64,000 nucleotides of DNA from Liolophura sinensis (lineage: Eukaryota > Mollusca > Polyplacophora > Chitonida > Chitonidae): assembly GCF_032854445.1 (NCBI RefSeq), contig NC_088305.1, positions 21,552,955-21,616,954 of the forward strand, read 5' to 3'. Position numbers and translations under genes: made by a program. The notes beneath the pieces are model-generated. The model searched no databases, was not told the origin of the DNA, and saw only the letters and a list, made by a program, of their open reading frames with translations. Positions 10,156 to 22,500 of the stretch are shown piece by piece. Positions within the stretch are counted from its first letter, which is position 1. Each line of letters opens with the position of its first letter.

Positions 10156-11066
10156 TCAGTTTTACAAACATTAAAGGTACACAATTCGTTTTCCCCGGGC
10201 ACACATGTTGAGTATCTGCATGTACTAAAGGTACATACTTTGTGTATTAAAGCTATACAATTCGAGTTCGGATGAATACATGTACTAAAGGTATACAATT
10301 CGAGTTCCTTGGGTACACGTTTCAGCTCATTTTCTGTAATAAAGCTATATAATTCGAGTTCCTCGGGCACTCGGGTTAAGTACATGTACTAAAGGTATAC
10401 AATTCTAGTTCCTCGGGCACTCAGGTTGAGTACATGTACTAAAGGTATACAATTCGAGTTTCTCGGGCACACTTTTCGGCTCATTTTGTTTACTAGAAGT
10501 ATACAATTCGAGTTCCTCGGGTACACAGGCTGAGTACATGCACTAAAGGTATACAGTTCGATTTCCTTAGGCACACGTTTCAGCTCATTTTCTGTACTAA
10601 AGGTATACAATTCGAGTTCCTCGGACACTCGGGATGAGTACATGGACTATAGGTATACAGTTCGAGTTCCACAGGCACACGTTTCATCTCATTTTCTGTA
10701 CTAAAGGTACACAATTCGAGTTCCTCGGGCACTCGGGATGAGTACATGTACTAAAGGTATACAATTCGAGTTCCTCGGGCACTCAGGATGAGTACATGTA
10801 CTATAGGTATACAATTCGAATTCCACAGGCACACGTTTCAGCTCATTTCCTGGACTAAAGATATACAATTCGAGTTGAGTATATACACGTACTAAAGGTA
10901 TACAATTCGAGTTCCTGGCGCACTCATGTTAAGTATATGCACTTACTAAAGGTATACAATTCGAGTTCCTCGGGCACTCAGGTTGAGCATATACGTGTAC
11001 TAAAGGTATACAATTGGATGTCCTTGGGCGTACGTTTCAACTCATTTTCTGTACAAAAGGTACATG
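10156..11066. repeat. Minisatellite, about 50-bp unit, 17-18 copies
   Basis: The unit contains CTAAAGGTATACAATTCGAG, then TTCCTCGGGCACTCGG and TGAGTACATGTA. A variant second half, GCACACGTTTCAGCTCATTT, recurs irregularly, so two unit types are interspersed. Copies diverge by several percent, more at the edges. Lies between the nucleoplasmin-like and CNBD-like genes, with no coding evidence. Confidence 0.9.
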
Positions 11067-11244
11067 TATATATAATTTCCTTTCTTCGAGTAATTCAAAA
11101 CATGGACTTACTACCTATTTGTCTTCTAATTTAGTTCTTGTGACAAACCCATTTTTCAGAAGGAGGGCCCAAATGTTTAAAAGTGTTAAGGAATGAATTA
11201 TTGGGATAAGCAATATAGTCTTGACTTTTACAACATATAAAGAT

Positions 11245-11530
11245 TGAGTGAGTGAGTGAGTGAGTGCTTGGGGTTTAACGTCGTACTTAACAATTTTTCA
11301 GTCATATGACGACAAAGGAATCCTTGCAGTGCATGTAATATACCTCATTGTTGCAGGACGGATTTCAACCGCTCTTTTTTCACTGCTTAACTGAGACGCC
11401 TTACCGAAGGAAAGTAAGCCGCCCCGCCTGAGCCTTTCTACTGATACGGGTCAACCACTCGTTGCCCTATTCTCTTCATGCTGAACGCCAAGAGTGGAAG
11501 TTACAACTTCCTCTTTTAAAGTCTTAGGTG
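11245..11530 (-). repeat. SINE-B, partial copy
   Basis: Begins with a GTGA simple repeat, then GCTTGGGGTTTAACGTCGTA, TTTTTCAGTCATATGACGAC, GTTGCAGGACGG and CATGCTGAACGCCAAGAG. Head missing. Confidence 0.8.
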
Positions 11531-12335
11531 TTATAAAGATTGAACTAGCTTTTGTTACATGTCTGTACAACGGATCACCGCATACATACATGAGTTTATT
11601 ATAACTACGTTTTAAAAACTATGTTTTAACTTTCAGTAGACTTTTGCTGAAGTCTGTTATAACCACTAACTATTATATGACTGAAGTCTGTTGTAATTAA
11701 GAGCTACTTGGAACAAATTAGGGTTCTTTAATTATTCGCACATCTACAGAACGACCATTTGTATTTGTGTATCATTTATTGTAACAGATTTTGTTATGCC
11801 TTTCGTGGGCCTATAGTTCGAACATTTTAAGTCAGCTTCAAGTTATGCAAGTGCCAGAAGAACTAAACTAGAATAGACAGTAATAAAAGCTGTCCTCTCG
11901 TCTGCGATCTGATCTTATCTGAGAGTGACAAGGGACACTATACCACCCATATTTCCTTTGAAGACTTTGACACTTTACATTACGAGATATCACTCGTATT
12001 TTTTTTATTTGGAGCTAATTTCTTCCTTATCGATCAGTCCCTTCGCCGTTATGTGTAAACGAACCGGCAGGCCTAATCTTGTTCTGAAGAGCTAGACTAA
12101 CATCTGGTGTGCGAACAGATATACCACCGCCAGCTAACATCAGGGAGAAATGAACACTTCAGATAGCATTTAATTAGACCAGTTTTGCACGTTACCGATA
12201 TTGCATGACGGTACTCGTGCATAAATAATATTTCCTAGACCTATAAGATCCTCACCAGCGTCATATTTGTGAAGAATTTTTGAGTACGACGTTAAATGCG
12301 CCATTCAAATACAATAAAAAAACATGCAACCAATA
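11531..12335. other. Intergenic, nothing recognised
   Basis: AT-rich. No exon-like segment, RNA gene or clear repeat identified. Confidence 0.4.
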
Positions 12336-12575
12336 CATTATAGAAACTATGTTATACAAACAGTATCTTATACAAAATATATACATTATACAAACTACAC
12401 GTTATCATACTATACGTTATATAAACTGTACGATATATGCACTAAAAGTTATACAAGGAATATGTTCTACAAACTATGTAGGTTACAGAAATAGAACGCT
12501 ATATACAAACAATACGTTGTATAAACTGTACGTTATATAAACTAGGCGTTGCATAAATATACGTTGCATAAACAA
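12336..12575. repeat. Degenerate AT-rich tandem repeat
   Basis: Irregular repetition of short words such as TTATACAAACTA, CGTTATATAAACTGTACG and AACAATACGTTG, period roughly 16-22 bases. Too diverged to fix a unit. Confidence 0.6.
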
Positions 12576-12582
12576 TACAGAG

Positions 12583-12895
12583 CGCTTCGGTTGCCTAATT
12601 GTTAAAGCCACCGACGGATAGGACAAAAATTGGGCAGATCACACCAAAGACTTTATATATGGTACTTGCAGCTGCCTCGCTTGACGCTCAGTATAGAGAG
12701 CTTGGAGCAAGGAAACCTAACTGCTTGGCCTGAAGTCAATAAAATGTGACTGGGAGGGGTGTAATGTCTGGTGTCTTTGACATGGCGGCATGAACTCGCC
12801 CTGCCACAAGAGGACAGAGTACCAGTATATGTACACACATCTAATGACTCGTCATATGTCTGAAATATTGTTAAGCACAACGTTAAAGGGCAGGT
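12583..12895 (+). repeat. SINE-C, plus-strand copy
   Basis: Head GCTTCGGTTGCCTAATTG resembles a Pol III A box. The tail has CTCGTCATATGTCTGAAATA and GTTAAGCACAACGTTAAA. The body matches the inverted copy at 12995-13334 (GTCTGGTGTCTTTGACATGG). Confidence 0.75.
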
Positions 12896-12994
12896 ATACG
12901 ACGTAAAAGAACAAGCGTTTCCTGAGACGATTCAGACGTATAAATATATTTAATTATAACTCCATGATAAAACTAACCCTGTTTTAAGTATGTA

Positions 12995-13334
12995 TATATG
13001 TTTGGAATTTTGCGTCGTACTTAACAATTTTTCAGTCACATTACGATCATGAGTCATTAGGCGTGTGTACGTATATTGTCTTCTTGTGGCAGGGCCGTGA
13101 ATGTGGTGACGCCACTAAAGTATCATGCCAAAGACACCAGACATGACGCCCCACCTTCTCACATTATACTGACACCAGTAAGTCCTGTTTCCTTGCTCTA
13201 ACCTTCCGGTGCTGAGTGCCAAGCGAGACAGAAAAAAATATCAGTTTTAAAGTCTGTGGTAAGACCCAACTCGTTTGGTCTCAGGTCTCCCGACTTCGAG
13301 GCGGACGCTCTAACCATTAGGCCACCGAAGCGGT
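12995..13334 (-). repeat. SINE-C, minus-strand copy
   Basis: On the minus strand the head reads CGCTTCGGTGGCCTAATGG then TTAGAGCGTCCGCCTCGA, with body blocks GGTGTCTTTGGCATGATA. The tail shares CTGAAAAATTGTTAAGTACG with SINE-B. Forms a divergent inverted pair with 12583-12895. Confidence 0.78.
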
Positions 13335-13481
13335 TAGCCTTATTTTACAAGATGCATGTACATTGTTACTTCAGAAATGGGAGTGAAAAGTTTGGAAAAT
13401 ACTGCGTAAGTCAGTCCACATAAAAAACTTTCCAAGTACACAGTCCTTTCTTTAAAAGTTCCATTTGTCTTCTCTTTATAG

Positions 13482-13507
13482 TTCGACAAGTGTCCTGATG
13501 AAAAGAA
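13482..13507 (+). other. Possible small upstream exon of the CNBD-like gene
   Basis: A pyrimidine-rich tract ends in TTTATAG, then 26 bases (FDKCPDEK frame) and a strong GTGAGT donor. The start-codon exon at 13593 has only a poor acceptor (CTTAAG), so this may be 5' untranslated or spurious. Confidence 0.3.
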
Positions 13508-13592
13508 GTGAGTGAAGAAAGATGTCGGAAAGCTGTTCACTGCCTGCTCTGTGATTTCACTATATACGGGAGTTTACGTGACGAGTCTTAAG

Positions 13593-16500
13593 ATGTCGCA
13601 GAATGTAGACAGAGTGATTGAGGTGATCTCCAAGGATACCGGAAGTCGTCAGGATTACGAGATCGAGGCTATAGCGCCCTGGCTTCGGAAGAGAAGTCAG
13701 CTGTTGCAAGGTGTAGAAAAAGGTTGGTTAACAATTAGCGCGTTGGTGGGGTAATGTATACTTCTAACCACAAAAAAATAAATAAATACACATGTCTATA
13801 TACTAGTCATCAGCTTGTTTCCAGTGTTGTTTAGTTGTTGTTTTTTTTGTTGGGGGTTTTTTGGAGGTTTTTTTGGCTTTGTGGGGGAAGGATAAGTCGA
13901 AAGCTATATTGGTGGGTGGAATTTTTAATGGCAAGACACATATATGGGAGAATAAATTAGTGGACAGATAAACTAATTGAAAAATAAGGAGCTGATGAAC
14001 ATATTGACGAGGAGGTTGACCTGATTCCTTTGTTTTTAATATTATTTTATGTTAAACGTAAGGAAACACATCTAGCATTTTGAGTAATTTTAACCGTTGG
14101 GCGTCTAATAAATCGCAACTAACATCACTGCGAATTCTTTTTACCTAATTCTGATTATGCCATGTTGCTAGGGAACGCGTAATTTGTTACTGTTTAAGCA
14201 CTTATATGAACAGTTGGAATAAAACCCTCACTGAGGTAAACTGGCAAGAGGCCGGCTACCACACTGTGGTTGCTGGTTGCCGGTTTTACTCCCAATACTG
14301 TCCGAGTTTAATTATATTAGCTGATAAAATAATACATTGATAGTTGGAAGCTGAGAAAGGCTGCATTGTTTTCGTTTCTTTGTTGGTCTTCGATTGGATG
14401 TCAGATTTCCTATCTGAGAGTATTGCCTCTTTCCTGCTGGACTGTATCGCGAGCAAACATGGTCGGATGGAATACCACTCTGTTATTCAAATCTGATCAT
14501 TATGTTTTTTCATGTGTCACGAAGTTCAACATCAGAGATAAAGATAACTACACAATGTAGAGCGGACTCCATGGTCTGCTAACTTTAAACAATCCATATG
14601 TAGTAAAGGATGTGAAAGATATATACCTAATATAATTGAGGACGTACGATATACCTGCCTTCGCTGGATTTAATGGGTACCACAGAGTGTCCAGAGGGTA
14701 CAACTTATATGTACCCATATTTGTACAATACCAAAACGGTTTCCTGTTTGGCAGACTTTACAGCAAGAGGAACAGTTATAATTTTGACAATGTAAATTAT
14801 CCTTACGTATGAGTCCTACATATCTCGCTTTGTAGCATTTGGTACAACCTTTGTGTTATGTGACGATTTCAATCAACGCCACAAATCACTACTGCAAAAA
14901 TTAGTGTGTCAGGGTTATTCCATCAAACGACTTCACTCTGAGGTTTTATAATGAGTATACTTCTCTTGTAAGTAAATATGTACAGAGCGTGCAGAATCTC
15001 TGACACTCTGCTTCATGATCGTGTCTAATGCCGCACAACCAGGCGCGAGGGCTGTATATCCATTGTGCTGAATTAGATTGCCATGTTGGATATGCGGACA
15101 GTTGCAATCAAAGCGACACTGAGACACATATTTTATTGTCGACAACGTATATTCTGTCACGGTACACCATTTACAATACTGATTTCACTCTTTCACCTAG
15201 AACATTCCTGCGTCTTTCCAACATCATGCTACTCGTTGCATCATTTCGTCCTAACTTCGTACTTTGCATAGTTTCTTGGTTCTTTGGTGGTTTATGTTGA
15301 ACGTCGTTTTGGGGATTGGCCTTGCGATCATTGACCTGAAACGTCCATTCTGGTTGATGGATTAACTACGAATGTATGTTTCGACGGATAGTTTGTAGTT
15401 TACACCGGGTACATGTCTGTATATACATTTATACAGCTGCAAGCTACATTAGATGGCTTAGCATTATCATAGACGGTTAGCTGCGGAAGGTCGTGGGTTT
15501 CCCCCGGGCTCTGCCCGGTTTCCACCCACCATAATGCTGGCCGCCGTCGTATAAGTGAAATATTCTTGAGTACGGCGTAAAACACCAATCAAATAAATAA
15601 ATAAATCATAGACGGTTAGAAAGGAACAAAGACATCTTGTCTCATTTACTCTATCATTCTACTACTTCTAGCGGTGCTATAATTGTCAAGCCTTGCAATA
15701 TAATCCCTCATACAGATACCCGATAAGGGCATTAGACATAATACCTAGCTGACATTTATAGGCTTAATGAAACCATTTTTAAAACAAGAAAATTTGTCCG
15801 CAAAATTTTCTAATTTACCAATCACGATCTATATCATAGATTTTGTTATACACTCACTATGTAGACGCGTAGATCATACAAGGAAACAAGTCATTGTTCC
15901 GATCTCCCCAAGCATTTATTCACTGGCCTGTGCCTTGTTATAAATAATGGAATTTTATTTCTCCAGCGGTTGATTACCTTCGGCCGCCATCGCTGTATAG
16001 TGGGTATGTCTTTGTATCGTACACTATATTATATTGCAACCAGAAACGGCTAACACTGTCAGACTGCATTCCTCATGGCATTAATATAGGCTGGCTTGAT
16101 TGCCCCGAACAAAGGGCTCCTGCCCCTATATCCAATATCAAACCGTGTATCGTCCGACAGTCTAGCGAGTTGAAGCCATACGGGCAATTAAGTTGTTCAC
16201 GTGATCTCATGTTTCATTTAACTTAGGTGTAATATTACGATATATCTAGTGGTATGTGTATTGTTGGATGACAAAGCCTTATACGGGATATCATTAAGGT
16301 GTCCGGGTCTCACGAGTCTAAATTACTATAGTCACATCGTAATGTGACAAAAGACGTTTGCCTGTGAAGGAGTTTAACGAAAGTTCACGTTGTGCGATTT
16401 TGTCGTAAATCGAATGTAAATATGACACACGCTGAAGCCATGTAGACATCATGCGATTGTCGAGTCGACCCTTGACCAGAGCCGTCGAATTCATCCAGTC

Positions 16501-19500
16501 GAATTTCATACGATTTTTGGCATTGGACAAATGGCATCGTGTGGACGCGTCATATTTCATACGATTTTTGGCATTGGACAAATGGCATCGTGTGAACGTG
16601 GCATATTTCATACGATTTTTGGCATTGGATAAATGGCATCGTGTGGACGCGTCATATTTCATACGATTTTTGGCATTCGACAAATGGCATCGTGTGAACG
16701 TGGCATATTTCATACGATTTTTGGCACTGCACAAATTGCATCGTGTGAACGCGTCATATTTCATACGATTTGTAGCGTTCAACAAATGGCATCGTGCGAA
16801 CGTGGCATATTTCATACGATTTTTGGCATTGGACAAATGGCATTGTGTGAACGTGGCATATTTCATACGATTTTTGGCATTGGACAAATGGCATCGTGTG
16901 AACGCGGCTTATTTCATACGATTTTTGGCATTGAACAAATGGCATCGTGTGAACGTGGCATATTTCATACGATTTTTGGCATTGGACAAATGGCATTGTG
17001 TGAACGTGGCATATTTCATACGATTTTTGGCATTGGACAAATGGCATCGTGTGAACGTGGTATATTTCATATGATTTTTGGCATTCGACAAATGGCATCG
17101 TGTGAACGTGGCAAATGAAATACGTGTGGATTTGACCTGTTTTCATTCTGAAACCAGCATCGTGTGAACGCAGCTTTATGTTCCATTTTAAATCATACTC
17201 TTTTTCTTTCCTTCTGATGCCTTTCATGTAGTTATTTTTGCTTTCAGTCTGTTTTTTTTTTTCGTTGGCCTCCCTAATTCCTTTATCATGTTCCTTCTTC
17301 ACTTTACTGTCCATTTTAAATGATTATAAACTTCATTACCACATTTTTTTGCTTTAAACCTTAATTCTTTCCTTTGTCCCCTCTTTCCAATATCAGGTAC
17401 TGTTTTGTATGGAATGAAGAATAAAGAAATCAAGATGGCAGCACAGTAATTGGTTTTAATACAGTAAATTAATTAATAAAGCAGACAGGTCATCTAAATG
17501 TGATTAATCATTCCATCTATTTAACAGCCGTACTCTACGACATCTTGAGGAACTGTTACCACCAGCGTTCTCAGAAAGATGACGTCATCATCCGCCAGTG
17601 TGAAATCGGTGAAACGTAAGTAGGCCTACACTTGGATTTTATATACTATATCTGAATAGCTAGACTTAACTATCAAGTGAAACTGCAATGTCCCGTTTCA
17701 TAGAATTGAAAAATACATTGATTATGTGTGTGGAGTTTTAAACCAGTTTAGCGAAACTATAAAGTAGTCATTTACAATCCAAGTTTAGTTGACAGGTAAG
17801 AATTGGATTTTAATACTGTTGGAGATGGATAGCTTAGTGGAAAGCTGAAAGAAGATTGAGGGGCTTAGGCATTGTCTATCTCTACATCTGGAGATAGGAT
17901 ACCAGATGTAATCCAGCTGTTAGGGAAAACCTGGGTGTGTTCTTAGAATTCTCAAAACCAAAACCAGCTTGCTTAAATTTGGCTAGATTTATTATTTCAC
18001 CTTTCAAAAAAACCAGATTAAAACACACTTTTTTCAAAAAACAAAAAAACGATTAAAACACACTTTTAGACATATTGTGTATACTAGATAGGTTTAGTAC
18101 ATCATCTATGACTTGTAATGTGTCTGATAATATAAGGCAAACATGAACTGTTTTCCTTTTTTACCATATTCACCATATTTCACTTCTATGCATTTAGAAG
18201 CTGGTGGGTGACCAAATATACATTACAGAATACTTATATATGGACATCAGATTCTTCGATTATCGGTGACTATAATAAATGAGGCAGTTATTATCCATAA
18301 ACAATACCGTGTTTTTTTTGGTTTCTTTTTTTTTTGTTTTTGTTTTTTCTATATTTCTGAGGATAAGATTACGTGTGTAGCTTTTACTGAGGTAATTAAT
18401 ATTGATATATCACACGACTGAGGGAGAAAAATTGGTTGAGACAACCTTGGGTTTCGAACCAGCTATAGCTCAGAGTCAGACATTCTGGCGAAGGCGAAGA
18501 AGGCGAAGAAGAAAACATTCTGGGGACTGGGTGTTTCTGGTTCGCAACCCGATGTGGTATGAACGAATTTTTAGCCATAGGTCGCATAGAATCTCTGTGT
18601 TTACCAAGAATGTGAAACTCCCAAAATCTTCTTCTTTGTATAATAGATAGCTTATAATTTATCCAAAACCAGTTAAATGGATAACAGGCCACCAGGCTTT
18701 ACATTTACATCTGCTTAAAATGATACTGTGTTTTTCAAAAGGTTCTTTTTCTTTTCTTCTTTTTCCCACAGCGAGTAAGTATAGTCAAAAACTGTTGTGT
18801 CTGGTGTTACCCTTTTGCTATATGAATCTGTTCCTAGCTAAACAGCTGACGGTATTCAAATAAAATGGAAACATGCCATCGTTTTTCTTTTTGCACGTTC
18901 TGACTTACTGCACAACTCTTTTATTCTTCGTCTGGTTTTAAACTTGACCTAATTTTTGTGAACTGCAGGCAATATGGTTCTTTCCATCAAGGAAATCGCT
19001 TGTCGTTGTCACGTTTGATTGTGTTGACTGGCATAACTTCACACATTAAACCTTGTTTGCACCATGCATGCTCAGTGCACCTCTTGTTTCTTTCCTCACG
19101 CTATATATCCACGCAAATTTATTCGTAACAATTTTTTTAACACACGCATAGTAACACATGTGTATTCAACAATATCAAATGTTGCATTGGTTCCTGTTAT
19201 ATATATGCCGATTTTCTTGATAAAAAGTACTCACCCAAACTATATGGCTATCTTTTCTTTGAAATTAATCTCTTATTTATTTATTTTTTTGTGAATGATA
19301 ATTTGCTTGCATTGAATACAGTGTTTGGATGAACCAGTTCTTTAGTAATACGTGACATGTAATTGAGTTATCCATTTGGTTGGATAGATTAAAGGAATGG
19401 AGAGTAAATAAATAAATAAATTTCGTTTGTGTCGGGTTGTTTATTTGATGGAATATTCGGTGTCAGGCAGTGTAATTATATACATATCTGTAAGCATCCT

Positions 19501-22500
19501 AATAATCTGAATTAATGAACTGACGACGAAAAGAAACTTTACAAAGAGTTCAAATCAATTTATTTTGTCAAAGCGAAAAACAGGATGACTGAAGTTTAAT
19601 ATATTGAAAAGACCAATGACTTTAGATATTGAAAGTCTTGAGTGAGAACGGACAAAGCAGCTCTCAAATCATTTTACAAGTGAACAAACAGAGCAGTGGT
19701 AGAGAAATAGCCATTCCATCTTGGTTAACACTGGGCAGAGCATACAAAAAGTTGATTATTTTTAAAATCAGTCAATATCAAATCCAATCAATATCGCATG
19801 TGGCCACCCCTTGCTTCAGTGCATGCAAAAACTCTCCGACGCATAGAAAAAGTCAGTCGTCTGATGAGATGACGTGGGATTCTTTGCCATTCATCTTGGA
19901 GAGCGAACGCCACTTCTTGTCGGTGTGCTGCAAGGTGTGGCCATTGTCTTACTCGAAGACCCATGATATCCCAAAGGTGTTCTCTGGGGTACATATCTGG
20001 GGAACGTGCAGGCCACGGCAAGACGTTGACATCGTTGGCGTCCAGAAAGTTATGCACAGCTCGAGCTGTATGGAGTCTGGCGTTGTCATGCGGGTACAGG
20101 ACAACAAGTGGCTGCTGTTGATGGAATGGCAGGACAACAGGACGTAGAATTTCCTCCACTTAATGTTGAGCTGTTAGGTTCCCGTAGATGATGACCAGTG
20201 GTGTCCGTTTCTCTCCACAAATCCCAACCCACATCATCACGCTGCCGCCACCAAACGGTACCACCTCCTGGACGCATGATGCAGCCGTTCGTTCGCCTCT
20301 TCCACGGTAAACTCGCTGTTTGTCATCTGCTCGGAACATTCAGAAGCGGCTTTCATCCGTGAAAACAACACGTTGCCAACGGCGTACAGTTCGAGCCCAT
20401 CGCAACCTCTGGATGGTCGATAGGCCCTAATTCCGTGAGCCATGAATCTCCTGGGCATGGTCTACCGACTGACCCGGTGACCTAATTCATCGATTGACGA
20501 TGACGTCACTGTCAGGAAGCGGTTCCTCAGGTGTAAGGTGCACACGTATCCGTCTTCTCTGGGCGTAGTTACCCTAGGCCTGCCTCTTCTTGGCCTGTTA
20601 GATGTCTGCCCTGTCTGTCTGCAATCAAGTTTGACACAGTTACACGAGAGCAGTCGAAGGTCCTTGCAATGTGGGATGGGTGTCAGAGTACAAGTCCAGC
20701 ACACTGTGTGTAACGTTTTTATACACTTATTACACGTGCAGTTGCGACCATCCATGGGTCACTTGATTTCTCAACTTTCTTCGTTGTCTCAAAACAAATT
20801 CGTGTGGGCGTATATGACGCTTGCTGAACATGGGAATGTGCTTCGTACAATGTTTTCCAAAATAATTTGGTATTAATTTGCTGAAAAGACTGGTTAAATT
20901 TAACTCACGGAGTCATAAAGTTTCTTTTGGCCGTCAGTTTATAAAACGTACTCTCTTAAAACGAAAAATTCAAAATCTCAGAGGTTCCCAAGAACTGATA
21001 CATTTAAAATGTTGTCAAATGTGATTGCTAACATTCTTATTTAATTTACTTATTTGATTGGTATTTTACGTCGTAGTCAAGAATAATTCACCTAAACGCC
21101 AGCTGTCAGCAATTTGGTCGGAGGAAACCGGGAAGCCAGCATGAACTGGACTTGAACTCACTCCGATCGCACTGGTCAGAGGCTTCAATGCTAACTCGGT
21201 CATTTTATTACGCGACGTACTAACTGTTTGGAGGTTCCGACATTATGTCAGATTGTGAGATTTTTATATGACTTTATTGGTTAATTTGACATAAAATAGT
21301 GTTAAGTTCCAAATTTCCTCTGCATTTTGTATACAAAGTATTAAATTTCATGACAAATAATAATATTCTCCTGATATTTATACATGCTTTCCTCTTCCAC
21401 CATACACTGCCAAATCCTTGGATTTAACATGATTAAAGTTGTATCTAACATTTCAGTTTTAAGTAAGAAACTCCTGTCTAAAGTGATATTTATACATGCT
21501 TTCCTCTTCCACCATACACTGCCAAATCCTTGGATTTAACATGATTAAAGTTGTATCTAACATTTCAGTTTTAAGTAAGAAACTCCTGTCTAAAGTGTCA
21601 TAGCCATGATGAGTAGGACAGGAGACTTAAATTGGAAATTTTATTACGTATCATATTAATGTTTATACATGTGGAATTATTTAATATGTTTCATATAAAT
21701 AATTAAAATGAATTTGTTAATTTTATCAGAAAGTATGTTGTCTGAGCGATGCTAGAATGTATTCCGTTATAATAACAATTCTGTCATATTCAAAAAAATA
21801 TTCTGGTAGTCTCACAGAATCTTTATGTTGGATTAATGGAATATGCGTATTATATTTACCAGAATAACCCGAAGCAATAGCAGAACACATTCTAGCATCA
21901 CTCAGACAACAGATTTTCCGTTAAATTCAACAAATTATTTTTTGAGTGTACTATGTTTCATAACAGATATTTATATCTTTCATGTTGATACATATGACTT
22001 TATTCTTATATAAGTTCCGTGCAAATATTTAAAATGTAACCATGCAAACTAAATATAATAGAAAATTTATTTATTTGATTGGTGTTTTACGCCGTACTCA
22101 AGAATATAAATATAATAGAAAAAAATCTAATATTTTTCTCTCGGAAAAGTATTGCCATTCATGCATAAAATCCCAAAATTTGGCCATTTTCAGTTTTTAC
22201 ATCATCCTTCGCGGCACGGTGTCTGTGTACATCGACTCCCAGATGAGCGGAGAGGACAGCATACCCACGGTCGGGGCTCCTGTTAAGGGCGTAGAGATAG
22301 ACAGGCAGTCTAAGAGGCGGAAGGCTCCTGCCAAACCTCAGTCCCCGGTCAAGAACATCAGCGGAGCACACAGGGCCAAGTTTGGAAAATTCATCGTTAA
22401 ATTTGGTCAGTTTTTTTTTTCATAAGTACAGAGAATAAGAATCCTTTAGCATTACAGCACAAGCATAGACAACTGGGAAAATGAATTTCACCAGGGAAAA

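Noticed and set aside
16318-17314. Open frames of 161-207 codons on plus and 186-189 codons on minus as genes
   Set aside because: They coincide with the 51-bp array, overlap each other on both strands, and result from a unit length divisible by three without stops.
18402-18650. Arg-rich frame (RRRRRRR) as a small protein
   Set aside because: Comes from a short GAAGGC simple repeat in CNBD-like intron 2; no exon signals.
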